This document shows positions 30,817-42,354 of a DNA stretch of 64,000 nt, in pieces. The translations under genes and the position numbers were made by a program. The stretch spans positions 1 to 64,000 of the forward strand of contig JAGVSM010004585.1 in the NCBI GenBank assembly GCA_022494885.1, written 5' to 3'. Source of the DNA: Micrasema longulum (taxonomy: Eukaryota; Arthropoda; Insecta; Trichoptera; Brachycentridae). Below the pieces are notes generated by a model. That model saw only the letters and a program-made list of their open reading frames with translations, searched no databases and was not told the DNA's origin. Within the stretch, counting starts at the first letter, position 1. Every line of letters begins with the position of its first letter.

Positions 30817-32216
30817 TCTTTATATATATATATAAATTTTTTTTTTGTACGTGTGACGTCACTGAACTCCTCCTAAGCGGTTTAACCAATTTACGTGTGG
30901 TTTTCAGCAAAATGTAGATCTTTGCGCTGTGCGTGTTCTTAGATATTAAACTTTTCAATCGAATTTGTAAAAAAAAAGTTGGAAGAATAAATCATTTGTT
31001 CCTTGACCTACCAGAGTTGCATTCGACGAGAACGCAAATACAAAAAAAATGGAAGTATGTTGTTTATCGTGTTAAACAAACAACATTTGCTTTTTATGGA
31101 TCCCAATCAGATTTTTTCCTTACATTCTATTTATTTATTTGAATTATTCTATAAGAATTTTCTTGCCGTTTATTTGTTTTTACTGGATTTTTGGTAATAC
31201 TTAAAAAAATATAAATATTAACTGACATTCAATACATTTTTGAAAATCGCATTTGCGGCAATAATTTTTTTATGTGTAAAAATAATTTATTTTATGTTTT
31301 GGAATTCAACCATAAACAAGTACCTAGGTAACATTATTTTTGGTACGTGTACTTTTGTACACACACAAATCTGGATTTTCTCCCAAGGGAGTAGGTATGT
31401 ATTTTTATTTTTATTTTTATTTTTTATTTTTTTTATTTTTTTTTATTTATTCTAACCCAGCCAATGACAGGTCATAAGCCCTGTAAACGCTTGAATATCC
31501 ATAATCCTGAATTTGAAAAAATTCTACCTCATCTCTGTAGGGATATAAATAAATAAAAAAGTACCTAGGTACCTACTTAAATTCAATATTTATTCATTAT
31601 ACCATACGACATTTCTTAGGAATCCATATGCTTACTAACTGAGATGGATATGTTCTCATCATCACCATGGCTGCATCATCTGCGTACCATGTGATGTTAA
31701 CGACCTTATCTCCCTTAGTAGATTCACCACTTTCTTCATTCTTAAAAGCGTTTTTTTAAATATATTTATTCAACTTGTGTAAGAAAAGGTTTTGGACTTA
31801 TTTAGTGTTGGATTATATTTAGTTTTTTTCTTTACTAACTTTGTATACTATGTGGAAATCTGTTATTAGTTTTGAGTTTATACTCTTTATATGTTTGTTT
31901 ACTAAGTATATATGTAGAATTGTTGATTTTCCAAATAAAATTAAGGTGCTAAACTTGCTTTGTTTCTTTGTTGTTCTCAATATGAGTTGTTTTTTTATGT
32001 CAACGTTTTTAATGCACCGAATCGAGTTGTTGTAACTCTTGGGAATGTAATTAATGTGTAATTCATATTATTTATAAATATTTTTTTTTGATTTTAAGTT
32101 TTGTAAATTCAATCATAAACAGGTATTTAGGTACCTACTTATCAATGAAAAGTATTTTTAAGGTAATAGCAGGCAAGACAACGTTCGGACAGTACAACAT
32201 ATATCGGGTCGACTAG
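30817..32216 (+). mobile_element. Non-autonomous Helitron, interrupted
   Basis: The 5' terminus is TCTTTATATATATATATAAA after an A (30816), followed by GAACTCCTCCTAAGCGGTTT and AACCAATTTACGTGTGG, typical of insect Helitron starts. The 3' end reads AACGTTCGGACAGTACAACA, TATATCGGGTCGACTAG before a T (32217), as expected for CTAG|T. It is homologous along its length to the clean copy at 47193-47888. It is enlarged to about 1.4 kb by insertions, including a family C end at 31452-31545, a (TTTTA)n tract at 31397-31450, and unique A+T-rich DNA at about 31600-32100. Confidence 0.65.
31397..31545 (-). repeat. (TTTTA)n tract and family C right end inside the Helitron
   Basis: A T/A pentanucleotide-like tract is followed by CAGCCAATGACAGGTCATAA, GCCCTGTAAACGCTTGAATA, TCC, the right terminus of family C. 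The family then ends at TCTACCTCATCTCTGTAGGG. Confidence 0.55.
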
Positions 32217-32364
32217 TATAAAATAAAAAAAACAGTTTTCTACAATCCATAAAATATGAAAACCGGTATCTATATAAGTAAAAGTTAAAATAAAATAAAT
32301 TTGGGAACAAAATTTCGTTTCCTAAACATTTTAGTAATGTTGCTAATTTTATTTTTACTTTCAG

Positions 32365-32516
32365 AAATGTCTGGGAACGGACAGAGGAAAACAAGAAAAT
32401 CGGGAGCCAGAAGATATAATGAATATTTTGATAAGATGCTGGAAATAGCAGTTGATTTTGTGAAGAGAAAAAAATGGAAATGTGATGCTGCTATAGAATC
32501 AGTGGTTAGGAATTAA
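32365..32516 (+). CDS. Candidate exon encoding a small basic protein segment
   Basis: A strong acceptor (ATTTTATTTTTACTTTCAG, to 32364) is followed two bases later by an ATG (32367) and 49 codons: MSGNGQRKTRKSGARRYNE, YFDKMLEIAVDFVKRKKWK, CDAAIESVVRN, stop. It is rich in Lys and Arg at the start, then has an amphipathic helix-like part (KMLEIAVDFVKRKKW) and AIESVVRN. The pattern resembles the first helices of a psq-type or transposase helix-turn-helix, so it may be the start of a domesticated or decayed transposon gene rather than a host exon. It lies about 150 bp beyond a Helitron 3' end. A longer frame from 32301 runs back through the polypyrimidine tract and is less likely. I cannot name the gene. 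Confidence 0.45.
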
Positions 32517-33269
32517 TCAAAATCCGCATCGGGGAAATAGAATTTGAAGACGATTTTACTAAATACTGTATTTTTAAATCTGTAGCTCTAAGAATTTTTA
32601 AAATATTATAAATGCATGATTTACATATTTAAGTAAACATTTTTTTTTAACTCACATGTGGATGATATATTTTTGACAACTCTGATCACTGGTCCTTATT
32701 GTATGTATGAAGAAACCTGAAAGCTTAGTTTGCCTATGTCAATTAAAACTATGAAACGCGTAAAGTACCTATATAGTTTATGTTTTCGAAACATATAATA
32801 CAAATTCTTGTGGTAACACTACCGACAGAATATAATATACCCTTTCATCTTAATTAATCTACTTAGGCAAAGTTATTGCATTATTAAGTACTAAAAACTT
32901 TTTGCAATTTTAAAAATAGTTTTCATCTCTAATTTTCAATTTTTATATGAAAAAGACAATTTACAGTTCACTTTTCTGCTTGTGATTGATTATTATAAAA
33001 AAAAATTGAAAAAGTATTGTTTTTAGAAAAATACTCAAAATGATAGACAAAGTTAACACGTTTTACGGTACCCTTCATTTGATAAGTACAAATAAATCAC
33101 CATTTCTGATAATAATTTTAGTATGTCCATATGCTTGTAGACTGATACGTCTTAGATTACATTTAAACACACCAATATCTCAACACAGACGAAGGAAATA
33201 CCTTTTTAATAAATATCCTAACTGAGGAAACATTAGGGATTGTGGAAACCTTATCATTTACTTATTAAC

Positions 33270-33700
33270 TATCAGCAGCTGGTGTAATTGGTCGCTTTGC
33301 ACACTGTGCAACATTCACCAATCTGCGCAATGTTTGTGATTTCCACATCTACCCTATTTTCAAAAGTTGTATCTATAATATTTTGAGTGTGTCCAAAGAT
33401 TTCAGATAGGCTGGAATTACTCCTTATGGAGTTATTTAGACCTAAATGGGTAGCAACTGAGAGGAAAAACATTTTTAAGGAGGGAATATAGAACTCTAGG
33501 CATTTACAGGGCTTATGTTCCGCCATTGGGTGATTTAAGTGGCCACTTAGCACACTGTGTGACATTCACCATTTCACATGTGTTTAAACATCCAATTTTT
33601 CTGAACTTTTCCATCAGTTGGCTTTTGAAAAGTTAAAGAGCTAGTTAAGAATCAGTAAATTCTAAATTCCCAAATCCACAAAGGGGTGGCCACGGATGCC
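33270..33700 (+). repeat. Family C TIR element, rearranged copy
   Basis: At 33280-33310, AATTGGTCGCTTTGCACACT and GTGCAACATTCACC is one arm's inner part. From 33474 a left end follows (AAGGAGGGAATATAGAACTC, GGCATTTACAGGGCTTATGT, TGATTTAAGTGGCCAC), with CATTCACCATTTCACATGTG and AAAAGTTAAAGAGCTAG. The intervening segment holds the family word ATATTTTGAGTGTGTCCAAA. Confidence 0.45.
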
Positions 33701-33889
33701 AAACAGATATTTCGAACTTTCAAATAATAAATTCAATCAATTCTTGCACTCATTCCTACATTCAATTACTAATTCATTCGAACGAATTACTGCATTTAGA
33801 CATTCATTAGAATAAATTTGGTAATCAAATGCATTAGATTTTTTTTTATCATTCGAATGAATCATATCAACATATCATTTGTCGACATA

Positions 33890-34320
33890 CCCGCCACAGA
33901 TCTCCTTTTTGTTCTGCAAGTTCTAGAACCAACTATCACATGCACTTGCCTATCCCTAGGCTCCATAGATATGGCAATCAGTATGAGGACAAGGCTGATA
34001 TATTTGTTTCTGGACTTGATAGTTATAAAACGAGTCTGATTTCTTTTTTCTCTCGCAATATTATTCTTAAACTTTTCTTTATATTTAAAAATGTTTTTCC
34101 TTTTTTTGTTTTTTCATATTTATGTATTTATTTCGTTAATATTTTTGGTTGCTTATGTGTATTTACCTACTTGTTACTATTGTTATAGTTATGCAATTTT
34201 ATATTTTTTTGTTATGTTTTTATAAATGTATTTTTTTTTCATATTTATGTTCAATATATGTTAAAGGCAATTTATGCCGTTTATGTAAAATAAATAAACA
34301 AATAAATAAATATCAAGTGC
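33890..34320 (+). pseudogene. LINE 3' end (copy J1)
   Basis: The frame HLPIPRLHRYGNQYEDKADI, then FVSGLDSYKTSLI (33940-34050) matches the C-terminal consensus of Jockey/R1-type elements (SPI.RL...N......DIF...L..FK..L). A T-rich 3' UTR follows and ends in the hairpin GGCAATTTATGCC (34266-34278) and GTAAAATAAATAAACAAATA. It is 5'-truncated near 33890. Confidence 0.6.
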
Positions 34321-36589
34321 AAAATATACAATAGTATAGAAAGCAAGGATATCGACATTTTTTACGGCATATTATTCTAAAAAATACATGATGCGTTTTT
34401 ATACTAACATAAAATTTTTAACAATAATCTTATTTTTAAATAAATAATCACAAAGTAAGTGCTTACAATATATTTTTTATAATTTTATTAATTTATTAAT
34501 TTATTTAATACATGAAAATAACTAAAACAGTGTACTCTACTCCCCAAGTACCTGAGTTAGTCTTTTTTTGGTAAGTTACATAAACTAAATATGTAAAAGT
34601 TAATTGTAATATAAAAAAAACTTTGTCTCATTTTACGTGCATTAATTTAAGTTACCATATTAATTAATAAAAAAATGAACGAAATTTCTATTTTAAAAAA
34701 TGTGTTCAATATTTGGGTTTCTATGTTTTTGATGAACAATATGTAATGTAGGCTTGTTTTTGCGTTTTTATATCAATTTTCGGAAACAGGGTTTCATGTT
34801 TGAATGAAAAAACTGATGAAATTGATTTGATCGGTACATGATCAGTGATCAGTAATTTGCCATAACGTCTTTTTTATATGAATATTTCTGTTTTTTTTAT
34901 TACTATTTTTCTTTGTTTTTAAACAAAATGAATAAATTGATTAATAAATTAATTCCCCTTTAATTCGTTCTCGGTGATATCAATTAAAAACGCATTTCCT
35001 TCGTCTCTGTTGGATTATTAGTATTTCGCATCATAAAACACCCACACCCAAAACATGGATGAAAACTTAAATGTTTAAGTGCATTGTAATCTATACAGGT
35101 AATTTCAGGAATGAAAACCCGTAATTAGTCTTGTTATTTGTTTTTATTCTGTATGTATTGTTTATAACTATGACTATGGTTAAAAAAAAAAAAAAATCGA
35201 TATTTCTAATAGAAATTCTGTTAATAAATTAAAACGCAATCTTATTTGGTAATTTTTAGTAAAGTAATGGATTTATTCTTAAATTTATTTTTAAATAGAA
35301 CTTTGTTTCCTGGGGTACTTATTTTTTATTTAAACTTGTTATAACAGCGGTGGATTTATTTCCAAATGGCAACTTCTTCCAACTTACGATAAAATAAAGC
35401 AGTTATCCAGATCATTTTAGATTATTTAAAAATAATTACTATTGTTTAATTATTTTTTAAAATATTACCAGCATAATACAATCCACAAAATTTGTATGTT
35501 TAATTTTTTTAACTTTCATTATTTTATTTATATTAAAAACGTAAGATATTCCCATCTTAACTGTTACTTTTTATTAACACGTGTTATTTTTCTTTTCTGC
35601 TCTTTTGTTGTTTTTTAAAAAAAAAATATTTTTCTTACCGCATTACAGCAATATCAGGATTCATATAATATCATGCTCGCTAGACGCATAATCATCGTGA
35701 ATTCAATACTCATCTGCATAAATTTATCATACCAACACAAAATTGTTCAGTAAATTCGTGAATGATTTATATCAACATAAGATTCAAATAAACATATTAA
35801 AAATTTTAGATATCCTCGTGTTTAATATTTAAGATTCGTTTTGTGTCTCACTGGATGTTCTAGAGATGCTATTTTTTTATAAAACATTTACATATTTAAG
35901 TCAATGTTTGTCATCGAAATGTATTTAGTACAAATATACGCAATGAGCAAAATCTAATAATTGTTTTTAACATCAGAAATTCAAAATAGTCATTTGCAGC
36001 TTATTTTCATTGTGCTGAATATTAATAAAATACCGTTTGATCTTTAAAATGTATAAAATTAAATAATGTGTCACATGATAGTAAATACATACACCAAACG
36101 GTATAAACAAAACCAATAAAACATAATAATATTTAAATAAAATAAAATATTATTCGATAAAACTTGTAAAAAAGTAAATAATTAAAATAAGAAATAAATA
36201 AATAAATTATGATCAAAAAGTTCAATTGTATGGCAAAATATATTTTTTAAAATTTGGATTTGCAAGTCGTATCATTCTGGATGTGTGTGCTTAGTTGCCA
36301 TGTTTAATTTGTTCGGTGATGTTTGTTTGCACTAGTGAAATGTTTGAACATTAAATAATTCATGTAAATTAATCAAATCATAACTTTAAATATAAAAAAG
36401 TCTTGATGCATCATTAAATGTTCAAATTAAAGAATTGTCATTTTTTCGTCCAAATAAGCAAAATGGGTGCTTTTTTTTGCAACCGATTATGTCTAATAAA
36501 AGAAAAACGTAACAATTATTTACTTCAAAGATTTTTAACTAAGTTTTGTTGGTGGTCCTGAGTGATCATCACTCAGATCTCTGTATTTA
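34321..36589. other. A+T-rich stretch, no feature seen
   Basis: No frame, repeat family or splice-bounded island stands out. Simple poly(A) runs lie near 35181-35196. Confidence 0.45.
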
Positions 36590-36890
36590 TCCTTATCATC
36601 CTCATTCTCGTACAGTGGTACTATATTACTGTACCAAATGCAGCCTATCTGGATCTTTTATGTTTTGCGGAACATAAGGCGATTAGTTTTACGCTTAGGA
36701 TGCTAGTCCGAGACAACGAAATATTGCACTGTAGAACCACCCGCAGTCAGCACAATCAATATTCGATCCCGGGACCTAAAACACGATAGACAAAAGCGCC
36801 GGTTGACATCGAGGCTGTCATTTCTTTCACTTGATTTCCCATTTTTAGGATTTTAACCAGAAAGTGGTGTCCGGGTGGTAAATATTCATC
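36590..36890 (-). mobile_element. SINE1, copy i, diverged, with leader
   Basis: On the minus strand: leader CACCCGGACACCACTTTCTG, GTTAAAATCCTAAAAATGGG; head AACCGGCGCTTTTGTCTATC, then GTCCCGGGATCGAATATTG (B box); body GCAATATTTCGTTGTCTCGG, ACTAGCATCCTAAGCG; 3' GATCCAGATAGGCTGCATTT, GGTACAGTAATAT. The 75-codon plus-strand frame here is an antisense shadow of the SINE. Confidence 0.55.
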
Positions 36891-37767
36891 CAGAATTCAG
36901 CTTCTCTTGAACTACATAACTCTTCATTTATTTTACTGTATTATAAATAGGTTGGCACGGTAATACTTTGTAAAGGTAAATTATTTTTTCGATATAATGC
37001 TAGTTTAATACTCACTATTGTTGCTTTTACTACGATATCTATTTCGATCGACAGTAATTGATTGATTGTGAGAAATTATCATAAATCAATGTGTCATGGA
37101 ATGAATTGATTTAAGTAAACAAAATTATTCAGTAATTTAGATTCATCAGTAATAAATTTAGTATATTGTAGTAGTAAAATACTATTGCAGAAATAATATG
37201 TCTTTGTATGTTACATACAGTTTAGATTGTATTGTTAAATAATTATTCAAATAAACCTGAATGAACCTTTTGCATTTTTTGTACAAAAAATAATACTGAT
37301 ACTAGTATTTTACTCTAAAAATGACAAAGAACCCATTTCGTATTTTTTGACGAATCAAATAGGTACTCGGTAATTTGGTCACGAAGTATTTTATTGTTCG
37401 AAAAATTCTAGCACGGCTGTAGACATATTATTTAAAAGGCACACAGAACAAAACGTATGGGATTATTTTTTGAGGTAGAAAACAATTTAGGAGCTAAATT
37501 AAAAAAAAAACTCAATTGTTTATATTTGAAATATTTAAACATTTAATTTCTTACATTGGTATTTGGATAGTTTTTATTATTTTGTTATTATTGAAAACGG
37601 TACAGGCGGATTAATTTACCAATAAAAAAATATTATTGTAATTTGCTAGGTAGGCGGAGGGTCTAAACAACATGCTTTTAAAATATTCAACTTCAACTTA
37701 ACATATTCTTTCACCGTGTTCTTTTCATTTTATCAAGCTTCATAAAATCAACAGTTAAAAGACTTGA

Positions 37768-38450
37768 AGAGATCATAATCATCATTCCATTTCCGCTCCT
37801 AATAATGCATAGGGCACACCAATCGCAGCGTATTTTGATCATTTTTGTTACATGAAGGTAAAATGACCAGTCTCAAGCTTCAGGCTCCAGTCCAGGGACT
37901 ATGAAATGAACGTAATTATGCAGAAAGCAGCCAGTCCAAAATTTCGAAAAATTACATATTGGTTATCTGGTGCACTAAGGTCAATTATATGTCTTGCTAA
38001 AAACAGCCAAGACCACTTTCATACAAAAAATGGTTTTTATCACCTTCTGAAAATGGTGTCCATCACAAAAACGGCATTTCTCAATTTGAAAAAAACACCC
38101 ACAGCACTTAAAAATCTCAACGGATTTTTTAAATCATTAGAACTGGTCAAATACATAATTGAATTCTTGTTGTATGTAAAAAAAAAACCTAATGTATTCC
38201 TCGTTTATCATTTGTTAGAGTCAAAAACATTCCAACTGTTGTGGAGATTTGTTTATTCACTCTTTTCACAAAGGTGCTTTTACCTCAGTTTCACTTTTTT
38301 TATGGCTGGCTGTTTTCTGCATAACTACGTTCAAATATTCTTAGTGTTAAATCACCTTTCTAAATAAATATTTCATATCAACTATGTCGGGAATAGAACT
38401 CGAGACCTCTTGCATGGTAAGCAAACGCGCTGATCATTATTACATCGCGA
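37768..38450 (-). mobile_element. SINE1, copy j, split by a TIR element
   Basis: The 3' part at 37768-37907 (CATCATTCCATTTCCGCTCC, GCATAGGGCACACCAATCGC, CAGTCCAGGGACTATGAAAT) and the head at 38333-38450 (ATAAATATTTCATATCAACT, GTCGGGAATAGAACTCGAGA, CCTCTTGCATGGTAAGCAAA) join perfectly once 37908-38332 and one AAAT are removed. Confidence 0.75.
37908..38332. mobile_element. 425-bp terminal-inverted-repeat element with AAAT target duplication
   Basis: The left end GAACGTAATTATGCAGAAAG, CAGCCAG and the right end (inverted) GAACGTAGTTATGCAGAAAA, CAGCCAG match at all but two of the first 27 positions. AAAT occurs on both sides (37904-37907 and 38333-38336), and SINE1 continuity defines the insertion exactly. 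A 153-codon frame (37906-38367) runs through the whole element, but it has no recognised motif and begins and ends in flanking SINE. Four-base duplications are known for Sola and Chapaev-type transposons, yet the termini do not identify the superfamily for me. A non-autonomous element is most likely. Confidence 0.7.
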
Positions 38451-39159
38451 AGCTGACTTGAAACTTGAAGTTATTTTTATTTTTATAAAATGAATGTCCG
38501 TAAGTGTTTATAAATAAATTTCAAATAAAAAAAAAGTAATATAAATAAATATGGAAGTTTAATAGTTATGGTTTGAGGGATAGATGTCAAAGCAGTGGCG
38601 TGCGTTCCTCATAGGCTTAAGAGCAGTGCCTACTTTACTAGATTATCGTTGAAAATAATAAAAAAATATGTAAAGTAGGATGAAATTATTTGAGGGACTC
38701 GAAAAGTCGACGCGAACAATATTACATTATTTGATTACCTACTCAGGCGTAGTGACCGGCGCGCCGCTATTCTGGAAGGATCAAACCCACATGCGTGCAT
38801 TGTTTTCTGATACGGCAGTTTTATTTTTTACGCAAAAAAAGTGTACGTATGGGTTAACGTACATTTTACTTGAATTGACAATGCATCAGTATTAGTGATC
38901 GCTAAGCAGAGTTTTTTATTAGAAATAACAAACGAGCAAATTATGCCTGTTTTATAATTTAATAATTATAAAACATGTTTAAAGATCAAACGTCAAATGG
39001 ATTCATTCGTACGATCTGTATATTGTCGTAATGCCGTGTGTTAATTTTGTCAAAAAAGTGTAAACAGAAAACACTGAAACTTGTGCTGATGGAGGAAATT
39101 TAAGAATACTTGCTGATATGAATTGAAGTTGTATAATATAATAGCGCTTCATATATTAT
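38451..39159. other. Mixed A+T-rich sequence; possible hAT-like end
   Basis: CAGTGGCGTGCGTTCCTCAT at 38594-38613 resembles a hAT terminus, but no matching right end or 8-bp duplication is clear. Around 38750-38790 there is a short G+C-rich patch (CCGGCGCGCCGC). No confident gene is present. Confidence 0.3.
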
Positions 39160-39600
39160 ACTTGCATCAATACTCAATACTTTGAACCGATTGACACGCG
39201 ATTTTCAGCAAAATATATATCTTTGCCTTGAGTATATTTATAGCTCGTAAAATCTTCCTTTCATTAAGTTGAAAAAAGTTAAGCTGCATTTGCCGAGAAT
39301 GCATATACAAAACAATCGGAAAGATATAATTTTTTTCAGTAAAAAAATATATTTTTTTAAAAATTTTTAGAAAATATTTTTTAAAGGATTCCAATCTGAT
39401 TATTTTCTTAAATTCCTTATAATTTCTACTTATTTATTTATTTTGAATGGATTGTTGGCAATTCTAAAATAATTCTAAAACGTTTGCAAAAACAATTCTG
39501 TATTTGAAAATAAATTATTTATAGTTTTGGAATTTAACCATAAACAAGTACCAATATAAGTACCTACTTAAATTAAATATTTGGATATGAATTATTTTTA
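39160..39600 (+). mobile_element. Degenerate Helitron copy
   Basis: TTTGAACCGATTGACACGCG, ATTTTCAGCAAAATATATAT, GCATTTGCCGAGAATGCATA, GGATTCCAATCTGATTATTT and GGAATTTAACCATAAACAAG, then CCTACTTAAATTAAATATT occur in the same order as in the Helitrons at 30.8 and 47.2 kb. Both termini are missing. Confidence 0.5.
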
Positions 39601-40203
39601 GTTTTGGATTTTTTATAATGTTTTATCTTGAGAGAAAACGTGGTCTTACTCTTCTTCACACAAACGTATTTCCGTATTTTTACCCTAGATGATGGCGCAT
39701 TATCATTTATTATCGTATATATCAATATTTTTGCTTTATTGATGAATATATTATTATGGGAACTAGAACCATCCAAAAACCCATAGAAACAACCAGTTTT
39801 TTCTGCGGTCTTCGAGCGCAAGGTATATAAATATAATAACTATTTTTGAAAAACACGAAGCGCACCAATACAGAAAATTTTATTCTGATACTTTGTTTAA
39901 AAAAAAAACCAAATCGGTTTAGTTTTGATGTGAGAAAAATGGGACAACAAAACGTCGATTTTGTCTATTTTAGTTAGGCACAAAAAAATCGCGGAGGCAT
40001 CTTCAAAACAGTGACCAAAAAACAATGATCATATATCAAAATTCTCGGTCACCGCATATCTTCACGATTTATGTAATCCTAAACACAACTTTTGAGGTGA
40101 GGAAAACGAGATGGCGAAACGTCGATTTTGTCTTTTCTTACAAAAGGTCTGAGATGCAGTTGTCTTTTTTACATAGTATCGGGGAGGCATTTGCAAGACA
40201 GTG
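39601..40203. other. Unclassified stretch with internal similarity
   Basis: Two words recur: GTGAGAAAAATGGGACAACA, AAACGTCGATTTTGTC (39931-39965) and GTGAGGAAAACGAGATGGCG, AAACGTCGATTTTGTC (40097-40132), each followed by AGGCATCTTCAAAACAGTGA or AGGCATTTGCAAGACAGTGA. A roughly 165-bp unit is thus imperfectly duplicated just before the large hairpin. No coding frame is recognised. Confidence 0.4.
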
Positions 40204-40448
40204 AAGCTTGGGTTTCCTAGGACAGCGGTGCCCGTATTTTAACGGCCGTAGTGAACGGTGATGCAGTGGACAGCCGTCGTAACGGTGACTAGAGTGTGGT
40301 TTTCTAGGAACACGGTGTTATCAACACCATTTAACACCGTTTTCCTAAGAAACCACTCTCTAGTCGACGTTACGACGGCTGTCTACTGCATCACCGTTCA
40401 CTACGGCCGTTAAAATACGGGCACCGCTGTCCTAGGAAACCCTAGCTT
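40204..40448. mobile_element. Near-perfect 245-bp hairpin (fold-back element)
   Basis: The left arm is 40204-40319 and the right arm 40333-40448, 116 bases each, with about 8 mismatches by eye and a 13-base loop (ATCAACACCATTT). The arm begins AAGCTTGGGTTTCCTAGGAC and continues GGTGCCCGTATTTTAACGGC, CGTAGTGAACGGTGATGCAG. It is much richer in G+C and CpG than its surroundings. No coding frame or clear target duplication is seen. If transcribed it would give a long double-stranded RNA stem, a potential small-RNA source. It could equally be a MITE with extended arms. Confidence 0.8.
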
Positions 40449-41089
40449 GACAGGAATACAATGTTTGAATACCTAGTTGTCAATATTCTCTATCCTCACC
40501 AAAACTCACAAATAATAATGTATACGTACATACCTAATTTTATCTAAATGAAGTAATTGATTTCAAACTTTTGATTGTGTTCATTTGATGTATATATACG
40601 AGTATGTACTCCAATCTAGCATTGCTAGGTTCAGCTTGTGTTATATAAATATAAATATCATTAGATCCAACATGCAACTAAAGCTTATGTGAGTATCCGC
40701 GGACAGAGGAAGCGACATTTTTACTTCCCATAAATTTAGTTGACGTGTCTCTTCCGCAAGAAAACGTTTGCATAAATCATCCGAAGTTTCACGCAATTTT
40801 AGCGACTTAGAAATATTAAAAAGGTAAATCACTCTACGGCAAAAGCTCAGATACGGTTTTGAACGATGTACTGATTATCTTTGAACATTTTATCTTCCGC
40901 AAAAAATGGTACAAAAAATTATTCCTTGTATGGCACCTAACAAATTAATATTTTAACCCCTCTATTACTGATATCTTACATTTGACAAAAGCATAAAAAT
41001 AACATTATGTATGACTGAAGTCCTGGTGCCGATCTATATGTATTGGTGTAGACTTCGAATAATAAAGATAAAAGTAGTCTAAGATAAAA

Positions 41090-41380
41090 GTAGTCTAAAT
41101 GCTGTCTCAGGCGTATGTGTTAAAATTATCTATGATGGGTGCACAGAGGTCGAGATTGTGCATTACTCCTATGTAAGGCTGAGACTAGCATTTTCGACCA
41201 AATAAGAAAGGCGTACTGCGTTGGTTCTGACATGTAGTGGAGTAAACAGTGGAAGAACTGCCTAAAGAATTTACTATACATAAATGCATAAAACGAGGAA
41301 GACCACGGAAGCCATGGCACGACCAAATTCAACAAAGACTTGAAGATGGAAAAAAATAAAGTCAAAATAATTATCGTGCG
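41090..41380 (+). pseudogene. Non-LTR retrotransposon RT C-terminal remnant (copy L4)
   Basis: In-frame pieces include KGVLRWF, a stop, HVVE, LPKEFTIHKCIKRGRPRKPW and HDQIQQRLEDGKK (41208-41358). This is the usual RWFGHVxR, GRPRKxWxDQI ending of arthropod non-LTR elements. In-frame stops and a frameshift show decay. Confidence 0.6.
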
Positions 41381-41639
41381 TGCACACATTGAGGTAGTGT
41401 TTTATCCTCTCTGTCTCACTTACTTTTTGCGGTAAGTATTTTAAGAAAAGGATCTAAAAGATCTAAGATCTCAATACTTTGATATATATCACCAGAAAGG
41501 CATACTACTTGGTTAAATCCATGGAAACGCTGATTTAAAAAAAAAACAGAAATATGGATATTAAGGCATTATTGGGGCTTATAACATGTGTTTAGTTAGT
41601 TTATATGTAACCTTTATAATAAAATATAATGTATAATTT

Positions 41640-42260
41640 TCGTTATTTTGCATTTTCTTCTCGAATTTTGTTGCACTTTTTGTTCATCTCGCTATTCTTC
41701 CTTGAGGGTTGTATCCAGTACTTATGTACAAAGTTTTGAACATTTACGGGATTGCCCAGAACTGTTATCTCTCATCAACTTCAGGGTGCCTGGTAGAATT
41801 ACTAGACAAGTATCACCGTTTTATAGCAACAATTCACGGAGAGTGTAAACTTACTTGTAATGCTGTAATAAATATACTTCAGGAACTCGGCAATAGTTAT
41901 TCCAACGTATTGGATATATTAGTTTAGTGTAAAATATTGTTGTTATGGATCAAACCTACTGAACTTTTTCAAAGATGGTGAATGGTAATTAAACCTTTAG
42001 TATAACTGTTATATAAAACAGAGCTTTAATATTTTCACGTTATATTTACCATTTAAAATATTTTATTATTTTTTTTGATTTTTGCATTTATTTTTGATTG
42101 TTTTAAACTTCTACTGAATGTTCATTTAATTTTTAAGTTTAATTGTTTCTAAATCTTAGTGATGTATGTTTTTTTTTCAAACAATTAAACCAATTGTGTA
42201 TATTTTATACGTTTTGTTAAATGCAATTTTGCCGCATATGTTAATTAAATAAATAAAATA
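41640..42260 (+). pseudogene. LINE 3' end (copy J2)
   Basis: The frame from 41648 reads LRVVSSTYVQSFEHLRDCPE, then LLSLINFRVPGRITRQVSPF. After a frameshift at about 41830, NAVINILQELGNSYSNVLDI follows. Both halves align with J3 (LLNLINFKIPNRVTRSTELF and the segment before DIF). The 3' end is GCAATTTTGCCGCATATG, then TTAATTAAATAAATAAAA (42222-42260). Confidence 0.6.
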
Positions 42261-42354
42261 TACGAATACTGTTATTTTAATTTCATTGATTCAGCTATGA
42301 AACCACTATTTACATTATATCCGTACAAATTTATGTATTTAAAAAAAACATATA

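Noticed and set aside
33710..33870. Clustered ATTCATTCGAA/TTCGAATGAAT words
   Set aside because: Irregular spacing and no CRISPR-like or clear tandem structure; likely simple A+T-rich redundancy.
36562..36789. 75-codon plus-strand frame
   Set aside because: It is the antisense of a diverged SINE1 copy.
37906..38367. 153-codon plus-strand frame as a gene
   Set aside because: It starts and ends in the interrupted SINE and spans both inverted termini of the 425-bp element. No motif or splice signal supports a host gene, so it is treated under the element.
38594..38780. CAGTGGCGTGCG start resembling a hAT transposon terminus
   Set aside because: The candidate right end (GCGTAGTGAC near 38749) matches poorly and no 8-bp duplication is visible.
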